Source: Balneolales bacterium (GTDB lineage: Bacteria; Bacteroidota; Rhodothermia; Balneolales; Natronogracilivirgulaceae). From it: a stretch of 7,797 nt of DNA. Below the pieces are notes generated by a model. That model saw nothing but the letters and a program-made list of their open reading frames with translations, was not told the DNA's origin and did no database searches. The position numbers and the translations under genes were made by a program. Each line of letters opens with the position of its first letter. Position 1 is the stretch's first letter. This document shows, one piece after another, positions 1 to 6,833 of the stretch. Where the stretch lies: the NCBI GenBank assembly GCA_007127695.1, contig SKYW01000154.1:1-7797 (forward strand), in the 5' to 3' direction.

Positions 1-21
1 GATCATCAGGGATCGGCAAAA

Positions 22-69
22 GCATCCTGTTGGGCATCCTGCCATGCATCTTGCCAGCCATCCTCCCGG
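22..69. repeat. Degenerate 12-bp tandem repeat, four units
   Basis: Four consecutive 12-base units start at 22, 34, 46 and 58. They read gcatcctgttgg, gcatcctgccat, gcatcttgccag and ccatcctcccgg, so the core GCATCYTGCC is kept and the last bases vary. The period is a multiple of three. One plus frame reads as repeated Ile-Leu-Pro-X and stops at TGA 75-77; one minus frame reads as repeated Trp/Gln-Gln-Asp-Ala and stops at 6-8. Either could be the tail of a gene lying mostly outside the window, and the sequence does not decide between them. It may equally be non-coding. Confidence 0.5.
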
Positions 70-77
70 CACTTTGA

Positions 78-250
78 TCCCGGCGGGTTTTTTTCCCGGT
101 CCCGGCCACTTTTGCGTTTTTTTTACGCCTGGAGGGTGGCTTTGGTTTTCGTTTCATCGTTGATCCCATGCCTTTCACGGCCGGCTCATTACCGGTAATG
201 ATTTTCGTTTTCCATCATGGATTTCTGACATTTTCATTTTCCTTCGACTG
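78..250. other. Non-coding region downstream of mutY
   Basis: No convincing gene lies here. It holds a T7 run (88-94) flanked by CGGG and CCCG, and a T8 run (117-124) flanked by GCG and ACGC. Both give only four-base-pair stems with T-rich loops, so they are weak terminator candidates for a transcript arriving from the left. No classical GC stem plus T-run is seen on the minus strand just after the mutY stop, so where the mutY operon terminates is unclear. Confidence 0.4.
186..201. repeat. 16-bp perfect palindrome after mutY
   Basis: TCATTACCGGTAATGA is perfectly self-complementary over all 16 bases, with no spacer. Without a loop it would be a poor hairpin, so a dimeric protein-binding site or chance are the more natural readings. 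It lies 50 bases beyond the mutY stop codon. Confidence 0.45.
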
Positions 251-1333
251 TCATTTCTCGGCACTCATGAGCGTTTCGGTGATTTTACGATTGGCTTTGG
301 GGAAGGCGTAATCGACAAGCTCCTCCGCAGCCACCCATCGTATCGGCTCGCCATTTTGTGCCACAGGCGGGGCGGAGCCATGCTCCAGCGTGGCGTGGAA
401 AGCGTGAAGGGTAATGGTGAAATGGCTGTAGGCGTGGCGCACGGACTGGAACGGCATCTGATCCACTCCCGCCTCCACACCCAGTTCTTCGCGCAGTTCA
501 CGCCGGACGGTATCCGGCAGTGCTTCACCATCTTCCTGTTTGCCCCCGGGAAATTCCCAGAGTCCACCCAGCATGGCGTTATCGGGCCGGCGGGCGATCA
601 GCAAACGTCCCCGCTCATCCCGGACCACCCCCACGGCTATCTGATGATGCGGACGCTTTTTGGCAGGGGATTTGTAGGGATACTTGCCGGTTGCACCATT
701 TTTGTGTGCATGGCAACGAAGCTGAAACGGGCATGAAGAACAGTCCGGGGAGGCCGGTGTGCACACGGTGGCACCCAGTTCCATCACCGCCTGGTTGAAA
801 TCGCCTGGGGATGAACGGTCCAGCAGTGCCGTTGCGTGCCGTGCGATCTCCTTTTGTGTCAGGGACAGTCGCACATCCTCCCCGATGCCGTAAAGCCGGC
901 TGATAACACGGATCACATTGCCATCAACGACGGGCCAGGGTTCCCCGAAGGCAATGCTCATGATGGCGGCTGCGGTGTAGGGGCCGATTCCCTGCAGGGA
1001 GATAACCTCATCATAGGTATCAGGAAACCGTCCGTTGTGCACTTCAACGATTTGTTTGGCGGCCTTGTGCATGTTTCGTGCGCGCGAATAATATCCGAGG
1101 CCTTCCCAGAGCCGCAAAACGTCGTCGAGGTCGGCCCTTGCGAGCGAGTCGGCGTCCGGAAAGCGGGCGGTAAACCGATCGTAATAGGGCAGGGCCTGAT
1201 CCACCCGTGTCTGTTGCAGCATGATCTCCGAGATCCAGATGCGGTACGGGTCGCAGGTGCGGCGCCAGGGCAGGTCGCGTCTCACGCGCCGGTACCACTC
1301 CAGCAGCAGATTGCGGTCAGCGTCACTCGCCAC
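251..1333 (-). CDS. mutY: Adenine DNA glycosylase MutY (A/G-specific)
   Basis: MutY removes adenine mispaired with 8-oxoguanine in base-excision repair. The 360-residue protein has the usual full MutY length. The HhH-GPD glycosylase domain covers about residues 7-190. E36 in SEIMLQQT matches the catalytic Glu, LQGIGPYTA (113-121) is the helix-hairpin-helix, and D137 in VVDGNV is the catalytic Asp. Cysteines 191, 198, 201 and 207 (C-x6-C-x2-C-x5-C) are the [4Fe-4S] ligands. Residues 230-355 form the C-terminal MutT-like domain that reads 8-oxoG. Unusually, it carries a complete Nudix box from G264 to V286, including REL and EELGV, where E. coli MutY has a degenerate version. The start is GTG at 1333-1331; a TGA lies two codons upstream in frame, so no longer start is possible. 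The start overlaps the end of the preceding gene by 11 bp, suggesting translational coupling. It is the last gene of the minus-strand operon. Confidence 0.96.
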   Translation of the reverse strand: MASDADRNLLLEWYRRVRRDLPWRRTCDPYRIWISEIMLQQTRVDQALPYYDRFTARFPDADSLARADLDDVLRLWEGLGYYSRARNMHKAAKQIVEVHNGRFPDTYDEVISLQGIGPYTAAAIMSIAFGEPWPVVDGNVIRVISRLYGIGEDVRLSLTQKEIARHATALLDRSSPGDFNQAVMELGATVCTPASPDCSSCPFQLRCHAHKNGATGKYPYKSPAKKRPHHQIAVGVVRDERGRLLIARRPDNAMLGGLWEFPGGKQEDGEALPDTVRRELREELGVEAGVDQMPFQSVRHAYSHFTITLHAFHATLEHGSAPPVAQNGEPIRWVAAEELVDYAFPKANRKITETLMSAEK

Positions 1334-2987
1334 GGCTCAAGTCAATTACCTGTATGGTCACGTTCATGGAGGATGCAGCACCGAATTGATCGGTGGCTAT
1401 GACCTGGAATTCGTGTTCACCGGTCTGGCGGCGCGTCGGGGTCCAGCGGAACCGTCCGCTCTGCTCGTCAAGGGTGGCGCCATCGGGCAGGTCCACGCCT
1501 ATGTAACGGATCAGGCTGGCGTCACTTCCATCGGGATCGGTGGCCTGGATCGGTATGGTGAACGCTTCATCCACCGGGATCGAAAGGGTACGGACGGGTG
1601 AAAAACGCGGCGGGCTGTTGAACGGGCGAACCGTGACGGTAAACGAGGTACTGTCGGCCTGTCCATCCGGCGCGCTGGCTATGATGGATATTTCGTGGGT
1701 TCCGATATCCGCGGATGATGGCTGCCAGTAGAGACCGTTGCCAAGAATGTGGATGGCATCGATACGCGATCGCTGCTGGAAAGAGACAGTGCTGATGTCA
1801 TGGGCGCTGTCGAGTGACAGCGACATGAGCAGGGGGCGTGGATAGGGAATAATCTGATTTGCGATACCGGAAACCCGCAGCGGCTCATCGGCAAGGCGGC
1901 CTGGACGGGTAACCGAAGGGGTATCCGGGTCGGAAGTGTCCGGATCCGGTCGCATGGTGGCTACGTGGCTGGCATCCACCCAGCGGCCAAGCTGCCGGTA
2001 CTCGCTGATCCAGAGCTGATCCTTGAAAACGGTGATGTGATTGCGGGCGGATGGATCTTCACGGAACAGGGTGGGACGCAGTCCCTGGCGGGCAATCCAT
2101 ATGCGGTTGCTTTCACCGCGGATAAGGTAATTGTCGTTCCAGTGTTCCAGGTCCCGGACTGCTTCGCTGATGCGGAACAGTTCGTCAGAGCGGCCATCGG
2201 ACCGGATACGGTATACGGCACCATTGTCGGTGGTCATGTAGAGACGGTTGCCAGGTGCATGCAATTGCGAGGCGCCGCGGGGAAGCTGGAAATTGCCGCT
2301 TTCTGAGAGTGATCCGTCGTCAAATTCAAAAACGAAAAGCCGGGCCTGATCGTCGAGGGCAAAAAGCTGGCTTGAGATACGCGCAAGTGAAAGAACAGGC
2401 CTGTTGTGCGAAAAAACGGTTTCAGGATTTTGATCCACCGATTCGGGTGTTTCCAGTGAAATCCGGAGCAGACCGGCTTCTCCGTCCGCCAGAAAGAGGT
2501 CGTTGCCAAGCCGGACCAGATCATTCGGATCCCCGGCAAGCCGGGTGGATGAGTAGACGCCCAGCACGGATGTTGGTTCGATGACGGTAAGTCTGCCCTC
2601 GTGCCCGAACAAGTAGGAGAACCGGATGTCGGTGACCAGGCGGTCACCGCGATTGGCAAGGCCGGATGAGGAATAAAGCCATTGAGGTTCGCCTGTTCCG
2701 GTCCTGAAAACCACAAGTCCTTCACTACCGGAAAGTACGTACATATGGGCTTCACTGCTCGTGATGGCCTTGATATCCGGGATTTCCATGAGTGACTCAT
2801 GGCTTCGCACGGGCTGGGGCATGGCCTCCGTATGGATTGGAAATGCTTTCAGTACGAGAGTCAGCAACAGAGCGGTCAGCAGCAGCCGGACCAGACGGGG
2901 GCGGAGGACCACGGGTAAACGAGATTCCGGTACCGTGTCAATGGTTTCTGTGCGAGCTGGAAGTGGTAAGTTTGCTTTCAAATGCAT
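1323..2987 (-). CDS. Exported beta-propeller / Ig-like repeat protein
   Basis: I do not recognise a specific function. From the ATG at 2987-2985 the protein has 554 residues. Residues 29-46 are Arg-flanked and strongly hydrophobic, followed by HTEA (52-55), which looks like a signal peptide with an over-long N-region. Residues of about 65-350 contain repeated short beta-strand units such as MYVLSGSEGLVVF, LFLADGEAGLLRI and RLYMTTDNGAVYRI, suggesting a PQQ/YVTN-like beta-propeller. Two Ig/cadherin-like domains follow, about 360-455 and 458-550. The second has the typical LPDGATLDEQSGRFRWTPT signature of putative-Ig (He_PIG) domains. I see no lipobox cysteine and no obvious C-terminal sorting domain. 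The start is uncertain. The frame stays open to 3113, inside the upstream gene. The ATG 2987 leaves an 11-bp gap, while GTG 2912 would give a compact signal peptide starting MVLRPRLVRLLL. It probably acts outside the cytoplasm. Confidence 0.75.
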   Translation of the reverse strand: MHLKANLPLPARTETIDTVPESRLPVVLRPRLVRLLLTALLLTLVLKAFPIHTEAMPQPVRSHESLMEIPDIKAITSSEAHMYVLSGSEGLVVFRTGTGEPQWLYSSSGLANRGDRLVTDIRFSYLFGHEGRLTVIEPTSVLGVYSSTRLAGDPNDLVRLGNDLFLADGEAGLLRISLETPESVDQNPETVFSHNRPVLSLARISSQLFALDDQARLFVFEFDDGSLSESGNFQLPRGASQLHAPGNRLYMTTDNGAVYRIRSDGRSDELFRISEAVRDLEHWNDNYLIRGESNRIWIARQGLRPTLFREDPSARNHITVFKDQLWISEYRQLGRWVDASHVATMRPDPDTSDPDTPSVTRPGRLADEPLRVSGIANQIIPYPRPLLMSLSLDSAHDISTVSFQQRSRIDAIHILGNGLYWQPSSADIGTHEISIIASAPDGQADSTSFTVTVRPFNSPPRFSPVRTLSIPVDEAFTIPIQATDPDGSDASLIRYIGVDLPDGATLDEQSGRFRWTPTRRQTGEHEFQVIATDQFGAASSMNVTIQVIDLSRGE

Positions 2988-2998
2988 AAGGTGATTTC

Positions 2999-3970
2999 TT
3001 AAAGCCAGTGATGTTTCTTGTACCATTGGATGGTTTCGGCAAGCCCTTTTACGAGATCTGTTTTTTGTCTGAAGCCCAGCCTGGTTTTGGCTTTTTCCAC
3101 CGAGCACGTCCACTGCATACCCAGTTCCCGGGCCTTGTCCCGATTTATAACGGGATAGCGGCCAATTAATGATGCACTTGTTTCAGCAATATTCCCGGCT
3201 ATTTCGACCAGGCGCGGTGAGACTTTGACGGCATAGAGTTTTTTGCCGAAGACTTCAGAGGTAGCCTGTCGAATCTGTTCCCATGTATACAGTTCTTCGC
3301 TCGAGATGAAATAAGTTTCGATGCCGGGCTTCTTTTCTTCAGCGGCGAGCAGGATCCCGTCCACAAGATCCCGGACATGGATAAGGGAAACGTGGGAGTT
3401 GCGGCCATCATCTATGATCGGAAAGAGCCGCCACGAAGCCATCTGAAAGACGCTGAATATCTGCTCTTCCCGGGGTCCGTAGACGGCGGGCGGACGGATT
3501 ATCGTGACCGATATCGAATCATCGGCCACGTTGGCGATCATCTCTTCCATTCTTTTTTTGGACTCACCGTAACTGGTCACTGGCATGAGCGGGTCTTCTT
3601 CGGTCACGGGGTGGCTGAAGCTGGGTCCGCTTGCAGCAAGGGAAGACAGGACGATGAGTTTTGGTATACCCAGTTTCATGGCGAGACGCAGGATGTTTTC
3701 TGTGGCCGCCACGTTGGCCTGGTCAAAGATTTTCTGAGACGGTGCCTTGACAACCCCGGCAATGTGGTAGATCACATTGACATCCTCCAAACCATCCCGC
3801 AATGCAGTAAGATCGTGCAGATTGCCTTTCACCCGGACGATGTCTTTATCCTGCAGCCATTTATCGTTGGACCTGACCAGGCAGCGTATCTCGTCGTTCT
3901 GGTTTTTCAGAAGGCGGTCGACAAGATGGCTTCCGATGAATCCGGTTCCACCAGTTACAAAAGCTTTCAT
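2999..3970 (-). CDS. Extended-SDR NAD(P) reductase; candidate ceramide / 3-ketosphinganine reductase (CerR-like)
   Basis: A 323-residue member of the NAD-dependent epimerase/dehydratase (extended SDR) family. The N-terminal Rossmann motif TGGTGFIG (6-13) binds the dinucleotide. The catalytic residues are visible as S109/S110 in LSSLAASG and Y134-x3-K138 in SYGESKK. RPPAVYGPR (159-167) is the usual family motif after them. The family holds sugar epimerases, dihydroflavonol-reductase-like enzymes and the reductase of bacterial sphingolipid synthesis (CerR in Caulobacter). The link to sphingolipids here is the neighbourhood: the gene lies divergent to a glycosyltransferase, about 1.6 kb from spt. 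The ketone of 3-ketosphinganine or of oxidised ceramide would be the substrate. A nucleotide-sugar epimerase remains a real alternative, given the adjacent glycosyltransferase. The start ATG at 3970 places the GxxGxxG at the expected position near the N-terminus; upstream TAAGGAAAG is a possible but distant ribosome site. It is the first gene of the minus-strand operon. Confidence 0.9.
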   Translation of the reverse strand: MKAFVTGGTGFIGSHLVDRLLKNQNDEIRCLVRSNDKWLQDKDIVRVKGNLHDLTALRDGLEDVNVIYHIAGVVKAPSQKIFDQANVAATENILRLAMKLGIPKLIVLSSLAASGPSFSHPVTEEDPLMPVTSYGESKKRMEEMIANVADDSISVTIIRPPAVYGPREEQIFSVFQMASWRLFPIIDDGRNSHVSLIHVRDLVDGILLAAEEKKPGIETYFISSEELYTWEQIRQATSEVFGKKLYAVKVSPRLVEIAGNIAETSASLIGRYPVINRDKARELGMQWTCSVEKAKTRLGFRQKTDLVKGLAETIQWYKKHHWL

Positions 3971-3979
3971 AGAAAATTA

Positions 3980-3985
3980 GTATAC
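3980..3985 (-). promoter_or_regulatory. Possible -10 box for the minus-strand operon
   Basis: Read on the minus strand this is TATACT, one mismatch from TATAAT. It sits only about ten bases before the SDR start codon, which would give a nearly leaderless transcript. No clear -35 partner is present, so it may be chance in AT-rich DNA. Confidence 0.25.
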
Positions 3986-4090
3986 TTTCCTTAATTTAAA
4001 AAAATGTATGGAGTCTGGCTCAGGTAATTCCGGCAAGGTGAGAATGGTCGTGCCGGATGCAATCGGAACTGATTGGAATATATCGCGATC

Positions 4091-4121
4091 CTGACAGGGA
4101 ATAAAGCAATGAACGTATAAT
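4091..4121 (+). promoter_or_regulatory. Candidate promoter for the glycosyltransferase gene
   Basis: A perfect TATAAT lies at 4116-4121, with CTGACA (five of six to TTGACA) at 4091-4096. The spacer is 19 bases, longer than the ideal 17. Transcription would start near 4128, about 14 bases before the preferred ATG, so the leader would be very short and no Shine-Dalgarno is visible in it. The Bacteroidota consensus TAnnTTTG was not found here. Confidence 0.4.
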
Positions 4122-4141
4122 CGTCCTTATTTGTGCTTGCC

Positions 4142-5293
4142 ATGCGGAAGCCCCGAATTGCACTTTTTACAGGAAACTACAACCACATCCGGGATGGTGT
4201 GTCCAATACCCTTAACCGGCTGGTGGCACATCTGGACAAGCGCGGCTATGATGTACTTGTTTTCGGTCCATGGTCACCGAGGCCGGAAATGCAACATGAA
4301 GGCAACTATGTTCCGGTATATGCGATTCCTTCGCCCGGTCGTCCGGAGTACAGGATATCCATGGGGTTTCCATCGGCAGAGAAACAGAAACTGCGTGATT
4401 TCGATCCCGACCTGATCCATATTGCCACTCCGGATTTGCTGGGCTTCCGTGCCTTGCGATATGCGATGAAGCATGATATCCCGGTGGTATCTTCTTACCA
4501 TACGCATTTCTCAAGCTATCTCAAGTACTATCGTCTCGGATTTCTAAAGAAGCCCCTCTGGACATATCTGCGCTGGTTTTACAGGAATTGCGAGCATCTT
4601 TATGTGCCATCCCTTACCACCATGCAGGAACTTCGAAGAGAAAAGGTGGAATGTGAGCTCAAGCTGTGGTCCCGTGGCGTTGATACCAATCTGTTCAACC
4701 CGGGCCAGCGGGATCCGGTTTGGCGCCGGTCCCTTGGTTTCGCAGATGATGATATTGTAATCGTTTTTGTCTCCCGCCTGGTTTGGGAGAAAAATCTGAA
4801 AATGGTGACCAGCATTTTCGCAAAAATAAAAAGCATGACTTCTTCTGTCCGAACACTTGTAGTTGGTGATGGTCCGGCTCGAAACAAGCTTGCCAAAAGT
4901 CTTCCTGATACCGTATTTACCGGTTATCTCGGAGGCCGTGAACTGGCCAGGGCGTATGCCAGCAGTGATGTTTTCTTTTTTCCTTCGGATACGGAAACCT
5001 TCGGCAACGTCACTTTGGAAGCGATGTCTTCCGGACTGCCGTCCGTTGTTGCCAGGGCAGTCGGCAATATTTCACTGGTGGATGACGGTCAAACCGGCTA
5101 CCTGGCGGGAGCCACCGATGAAGAACGGTTTACAAAATGCCTTCTTGACATTATTGAAAACAGCGACCTTCGGGGAAAAATGGCTGATATGTCGCGCAAA
5201 AAAGCACAATCCTATGACTGGGACCGGATGCTTGACCAGCTTGTCAGCTATTACAACGAGATAGTGACCTTCAACAACCATCAGGGCAGCTGA
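4142..5293 (+). CDS. GT-B (GT4-type) glycosyltransferase, possibly glycosylating sphingolipid
   Basis: A 383-residue retaining glycosyltransferase of the GT1/GT4 Pfam group. The N-terminal acceptor domain begins RIALFTGNYN and has the RDGVSNT loop seen in this group. SSYHTHFSSYLKYY is a likely acceptor-side segment. SRGVDTNLFNP ends the first lobe. The donor lobe starts FVSRLVWEKN and carries the EX7E motif at E285 and E293 (ETFGNVTLE), which contacts the nucleotide sugar. The sequence most resembles lipid mannosyltransferases (MgtA-like) and sulfoquinovosyltransferase-type enzymes, so a lipid acceptor is plausible. No transmembrane helix is evident. It would act at the cytoplasmic face of the inner membrane. 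An in-frame GTG at 4133 would add three residues (MLA); I prefer the ATG at 4142 because MRKPRIALF is the normal family N-terminus. Placement between a CerR-like gene and spt suggests a glycosphingolipid product, but the sugar and acceptor cannot be read from sequence. Confidence 0.9.
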   Translation: MRKPRIALFTGNYNHIRDGVSNTLNRLVAHLDKRGYDVLVFGPWSPRPEMQHEGNYVPVYAIPSPGRPEYRISMGFPSAEKQKLRDFDPDLIHIATPDLLGFRALRYAMKHDIPVVSSYHTHFSSYLKYYRLGFLKKPLWTYLRWFYRNCEHLYVPSLTTMQELRREKVECELKLWSRGVDTNLFNPGQRDPVWRRSLGFADDDIVIVFVSRLVWEKNLKMVTSIFAKIKSMTSSVRTLVVGDGPARNKLAKSLPDTVFTGYLGGRELARAYASSDVFFFPSDTETFGNVTLEAMSSGLPSVVARAVGNISLVDDGQTGYLAGATDEERFTKCLLDIIENSDLRGKMADMSRKKAQSYDWDRMLDQLVSYYNEIVTFNNHQGS

Positions 5294-5326
5294 CTGTCCC
5301 GGTAATCCCCATTTCCATCCGCAAGT

Positions 5327-5353
5327 CGGTTTTTAATTGGCAATAAAAAACGG
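5327..5353 (+). terminator. Imperfect hairpin after the glycosyltransferase, possible terminator
   Basis: Two 12-base arms (5327-5338 and 5342-5353) pair around a GGC loop with two mismatches. The stem is mostly A-T with G-C pairs at the base. It begins 33 bases past the stop codon. A T-rich stretch follows at 5363-5372. The stem is AT-rich and thus weak, and the T-tract is ten bases away rather than immediate, so termination is only possible. Confidence 0.35.
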
Positions 5354-5573
5354 TTATGAACGGTTTTTCTTTACGGTAGAAAACAATAGATGAAAAATAT
5401 CCTATTTCATTGCATATTGCCTCTGTAATTCTGTAGCCGACGAAAAAAAAATGAAACGATCGGAATCACTGTACAACAAAAGGTTAATGGTTGTCATACC
5501 AGAAAATATTGTGCAATATCACCAATATTGGTTATTTTTAAAGCTTTATTAAGCCAAACTGCATACGATCTAA
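5354..5573. promoter_or_regulatory. AT-rich upstream region of spt
   Basis: A strongly AT-rich stretch with a nine-A run (5443-5451) and several palindromes close to spt, listed separately. A promoter for spt must lie here unless it is read through from the glycosyltransferase gene. I found no good -35/-10 pair. TATTAA at 5547-5552 is a possible -10 with no properly spaced partner. A 33-codon frame at 5451-5552 is discussed under findings and is not called as a gene. Confidence 0.5.
5506..5548. promoter_or_regulatory. Palindrome cluster before spt, possible operator
   Basis: Three self-complementary elements lie in a row. ATATTG-tg-CAATAT occupies 5506-5519, the perfect 10-bp palindrome CCAATATTGG occupies 5522-5531, and TAAAGCTTTA occupies 5539-5548. 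The first two share the half-site CAATAT. A further ATATTGC copy is at 5414-5420. The cluster ends 25 bases before the spt start codon, where a repressor or activator would be expected to bind. AT-rich DNA yields such palindromes by chance more often than balanced DNA. Confidence 0.35.
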
Positions 5574-6815
5574 ATGGCCCAATCCGACCAAAAAATCAAA
5601 CCAGCCGACATCTTTGCCAAAGCATATCAGTTTACGGCAGCTGATGATGTGAAAAAGCAGGGTCTGTATCCTTATTTCAAACCTTTGACGGATACGGACG
5701 GCAATGTCGTGGTGATTGAAGGGAAAGAGGTCATCATGGCCGGCTCAAACAATTACCTGGGATTGACCAACGATATCAGGCTGATGGAAGCGGCGCAGAA
5801 GGCGATCACAAAATACGGTACTGGATGCACCGGCTCCCGATATCTCAACGGCACACTCGATCTGCACCTCGAACTGGAAGAGAAGCTTTCCGTTTTCATG
5901 CGCAAGGATAATTGTGTTCTGTTCAGCACCGGTTACCAGACCAACGAAGGATCCATCCAGACCATTGCCGGACGAAACGATATTATCTTCTCTGATAAGG
6001 ACAATCATGCCTGTATCGTGACAGGCACGCTCCTTTCCAACGGTCGAACGGTCCGCTACTACCACAACGACATGGAGCATCTGCGAAAGCTCCTGGAGCG
6101 GGAGAACGCCTCAACCGGTAAAATCATTGTCAGTGACGGGGTGTTTTCCATGTCCGGATCCCTGGCAAAAATTCCTGAACTTGTGGCACTTTCGAAGGAA
6201 TTCAACGCCCGGCTTTATCTCGATGATGCGCACGCCATCGGAGTACTTGGTGAAGGCGGACGCGGTTCGGCCTCGGCATTCAATCTCCTGGATGAAGTGG
6301 ACCTCGTCAGCGGTACGTTTTCCAAATCCTTTGCATCCCTCGGCGGATTCCTTGTAGGGGATCGTGAGGTGATCGAGTATATACGGCATCACTCTCCCGC
6401 ACACATTTTCAGTGCTTCCATGCCCCCGGCCAACGTGGCTACCGTCCTCAAGGCCCTCGAAATACTTCAGGAAGAGACCTGGCGCCTGGATCGGCTCGAA
6501 GAGATATCAAATTACATGCGAAAGGGTCTTGAAGAACTTGGCTTCAACATCTGGACAAGCCAGTCCCCCATCATTCCGGTCGTTATCGGTGACTTGATGG
6601 ATTGCCTCCGGTTCTGGCGCGATCTGTTTGAAGAGGGAGTCTATGCCAACGCGGTGGTCCCGCCCGCTGTGCCGCGTGGACAATCATTGTTACGCACCAG
6701 CTATATGGCCACGCACACCAACGATCAGCTGGACCGTATCCTGGATGCTTTCCGGAAAGTGGGTATCCGTCGGGGCATCATCGACCATAACGGCCATTCA
6801 CTAATTCAGGTCTGA
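5574..6815 (+). CDS. spt: Serine palmitoyltransferase (PLP-dependent alpha-oxoamine synthase)
   Basis: Spt condenses L-serine with a long-chain acyl thioester to 3-ketosphinganine, the committed step of sphingolipid synthesis. The 413-residue protein is a full-length alpha-oxoamine synthase with fold-type I PLP chemistry. Visible landmarks are GSNNYLGLT near residue 60, YGTGCTGSRYLNGT around 82-95, H145 in DKDNH (stacks on the cofactor), D217-D218-A-H220 in LDDAH (binds PLP), the Schiff-base lysine K251 in TFSKSF, and PPAVPRG...LLRTS near the C-terminus. The GLYPYF segment near residue 31 and the GTGCTGSR version are typical of Bacteroidota Spt. The paralogues 8-amino-7-oxononanoate synthase (BioF) and glycine C-acetyltransferase (Kbl) are alternatives by homology. 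The GNAT neighbour and absence of other biotin or threonine genes favour Spt. There is no clear Shine-Dalgarno before the ATG. A GNAT-family gene follows within 20 bases, so the two are almost certainly co-transcribed. Confidence 0.87.
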   Translation: MAQSDQKIKPADIFAKAYQFTAADDVKKQGLYPYFKPLTDTDGNVVVIEGKEVIMAGSNNYLGLTNDIRLMEAAQKAITKYGTGCTGSRYLNGTLDLHLELEEKLSVFMRKDNCVLFSTGYQTNEGSIQTIAGRNDIIFSDKDNHACIVTGTLLSNGRTVRYYHNDMEHLRKLLERENASTGKIIVSDGVFSMSGSLAKIPELVALSKEFNARLYLDDAHAIGVLGEGGRGSASAFNLLDEVDLVSGTFSKSFASLGGFLVGDREVIEYIRHHSPAHIFSASMPPANVATVLKALEILQEETWRLDRLEEISNYMRKGLEELGFNIWTSQSPIIPVVIGDLMDCLRFWRDLFEEGVYANAVVPPAVPRGQSLLRTSYMATHTNDQLDRILDAFRKVGIRRGIIDHNGHSLIQV

Positions 6816-6820
6816 TACGT

Positions 6821-6828
6821 GGAAAAGG
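6821..6828 (+). promoter_or_regulatory. Ribosome binding site that favours the ATG start at 6834
   Basis: GGAAAAGG is purine-rich and ends five bases before the ATG at 6834. It lies downstream of the competing GTG at 6819, so it supports the ATG as start of the acyltransferase gene. Confidence 0.45.
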
Positions 6829-6833
6829 TCAGT

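Larger units (their letters stand above)
3971..4141. promoter_or_regulatory. Divergent intergenic region between the SDR and glycosyltransferase genes
   Basis: No gene fits here. The region separates two operons that point away from each other, so it must carry both promoters. It contains an A/T-rich tract next to the SDR gene (3990-4008, with a seven-A run) and a TATAAT box on the other side. I see no convincing operator or riboswitch. Confidence 0.6.

Noticed and set aside
84..128. Strong rho-independent terminator around the T-runs
   Set aside because: The stems are only four base pairs and the T-runs are in the loops rather than after the stem, so a firm terminator call is not supported.
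836..1402. 188-codon plus-strand open frame across the mutY 5' region
   Set aside because: It lies antisense to a clear MutY with intact catalytic and iron-sulfur residues, and its own translation shows no recognisable motif.
2988..3113. Longer N-terminus for the propeller protein starting at 3113
   Set aside because: It would run 115 bases into the end of the SDR gene and place the signal peptide over 70 residues in. Starts at 2987 or 2912 are more sensible.
3377..3994. 205-codon plus-strand open frame opposite the SDR gene
   Set aside because: It is the antisense shadow of a gene with a clear Rossmann motif and YxxxK; the translation is rich in His, Phe and Gly without domain features.
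5345..5368. Alternative hairpin formed by the A-run at 5345-5350 and the T-run at 5363-5367
   Set aside because: The inner ACGGTT copies are direct, not inverted, repeats, so pairing stops after the A-T tract and one C-G pair. The hairpin at 5327-5353 fits better.
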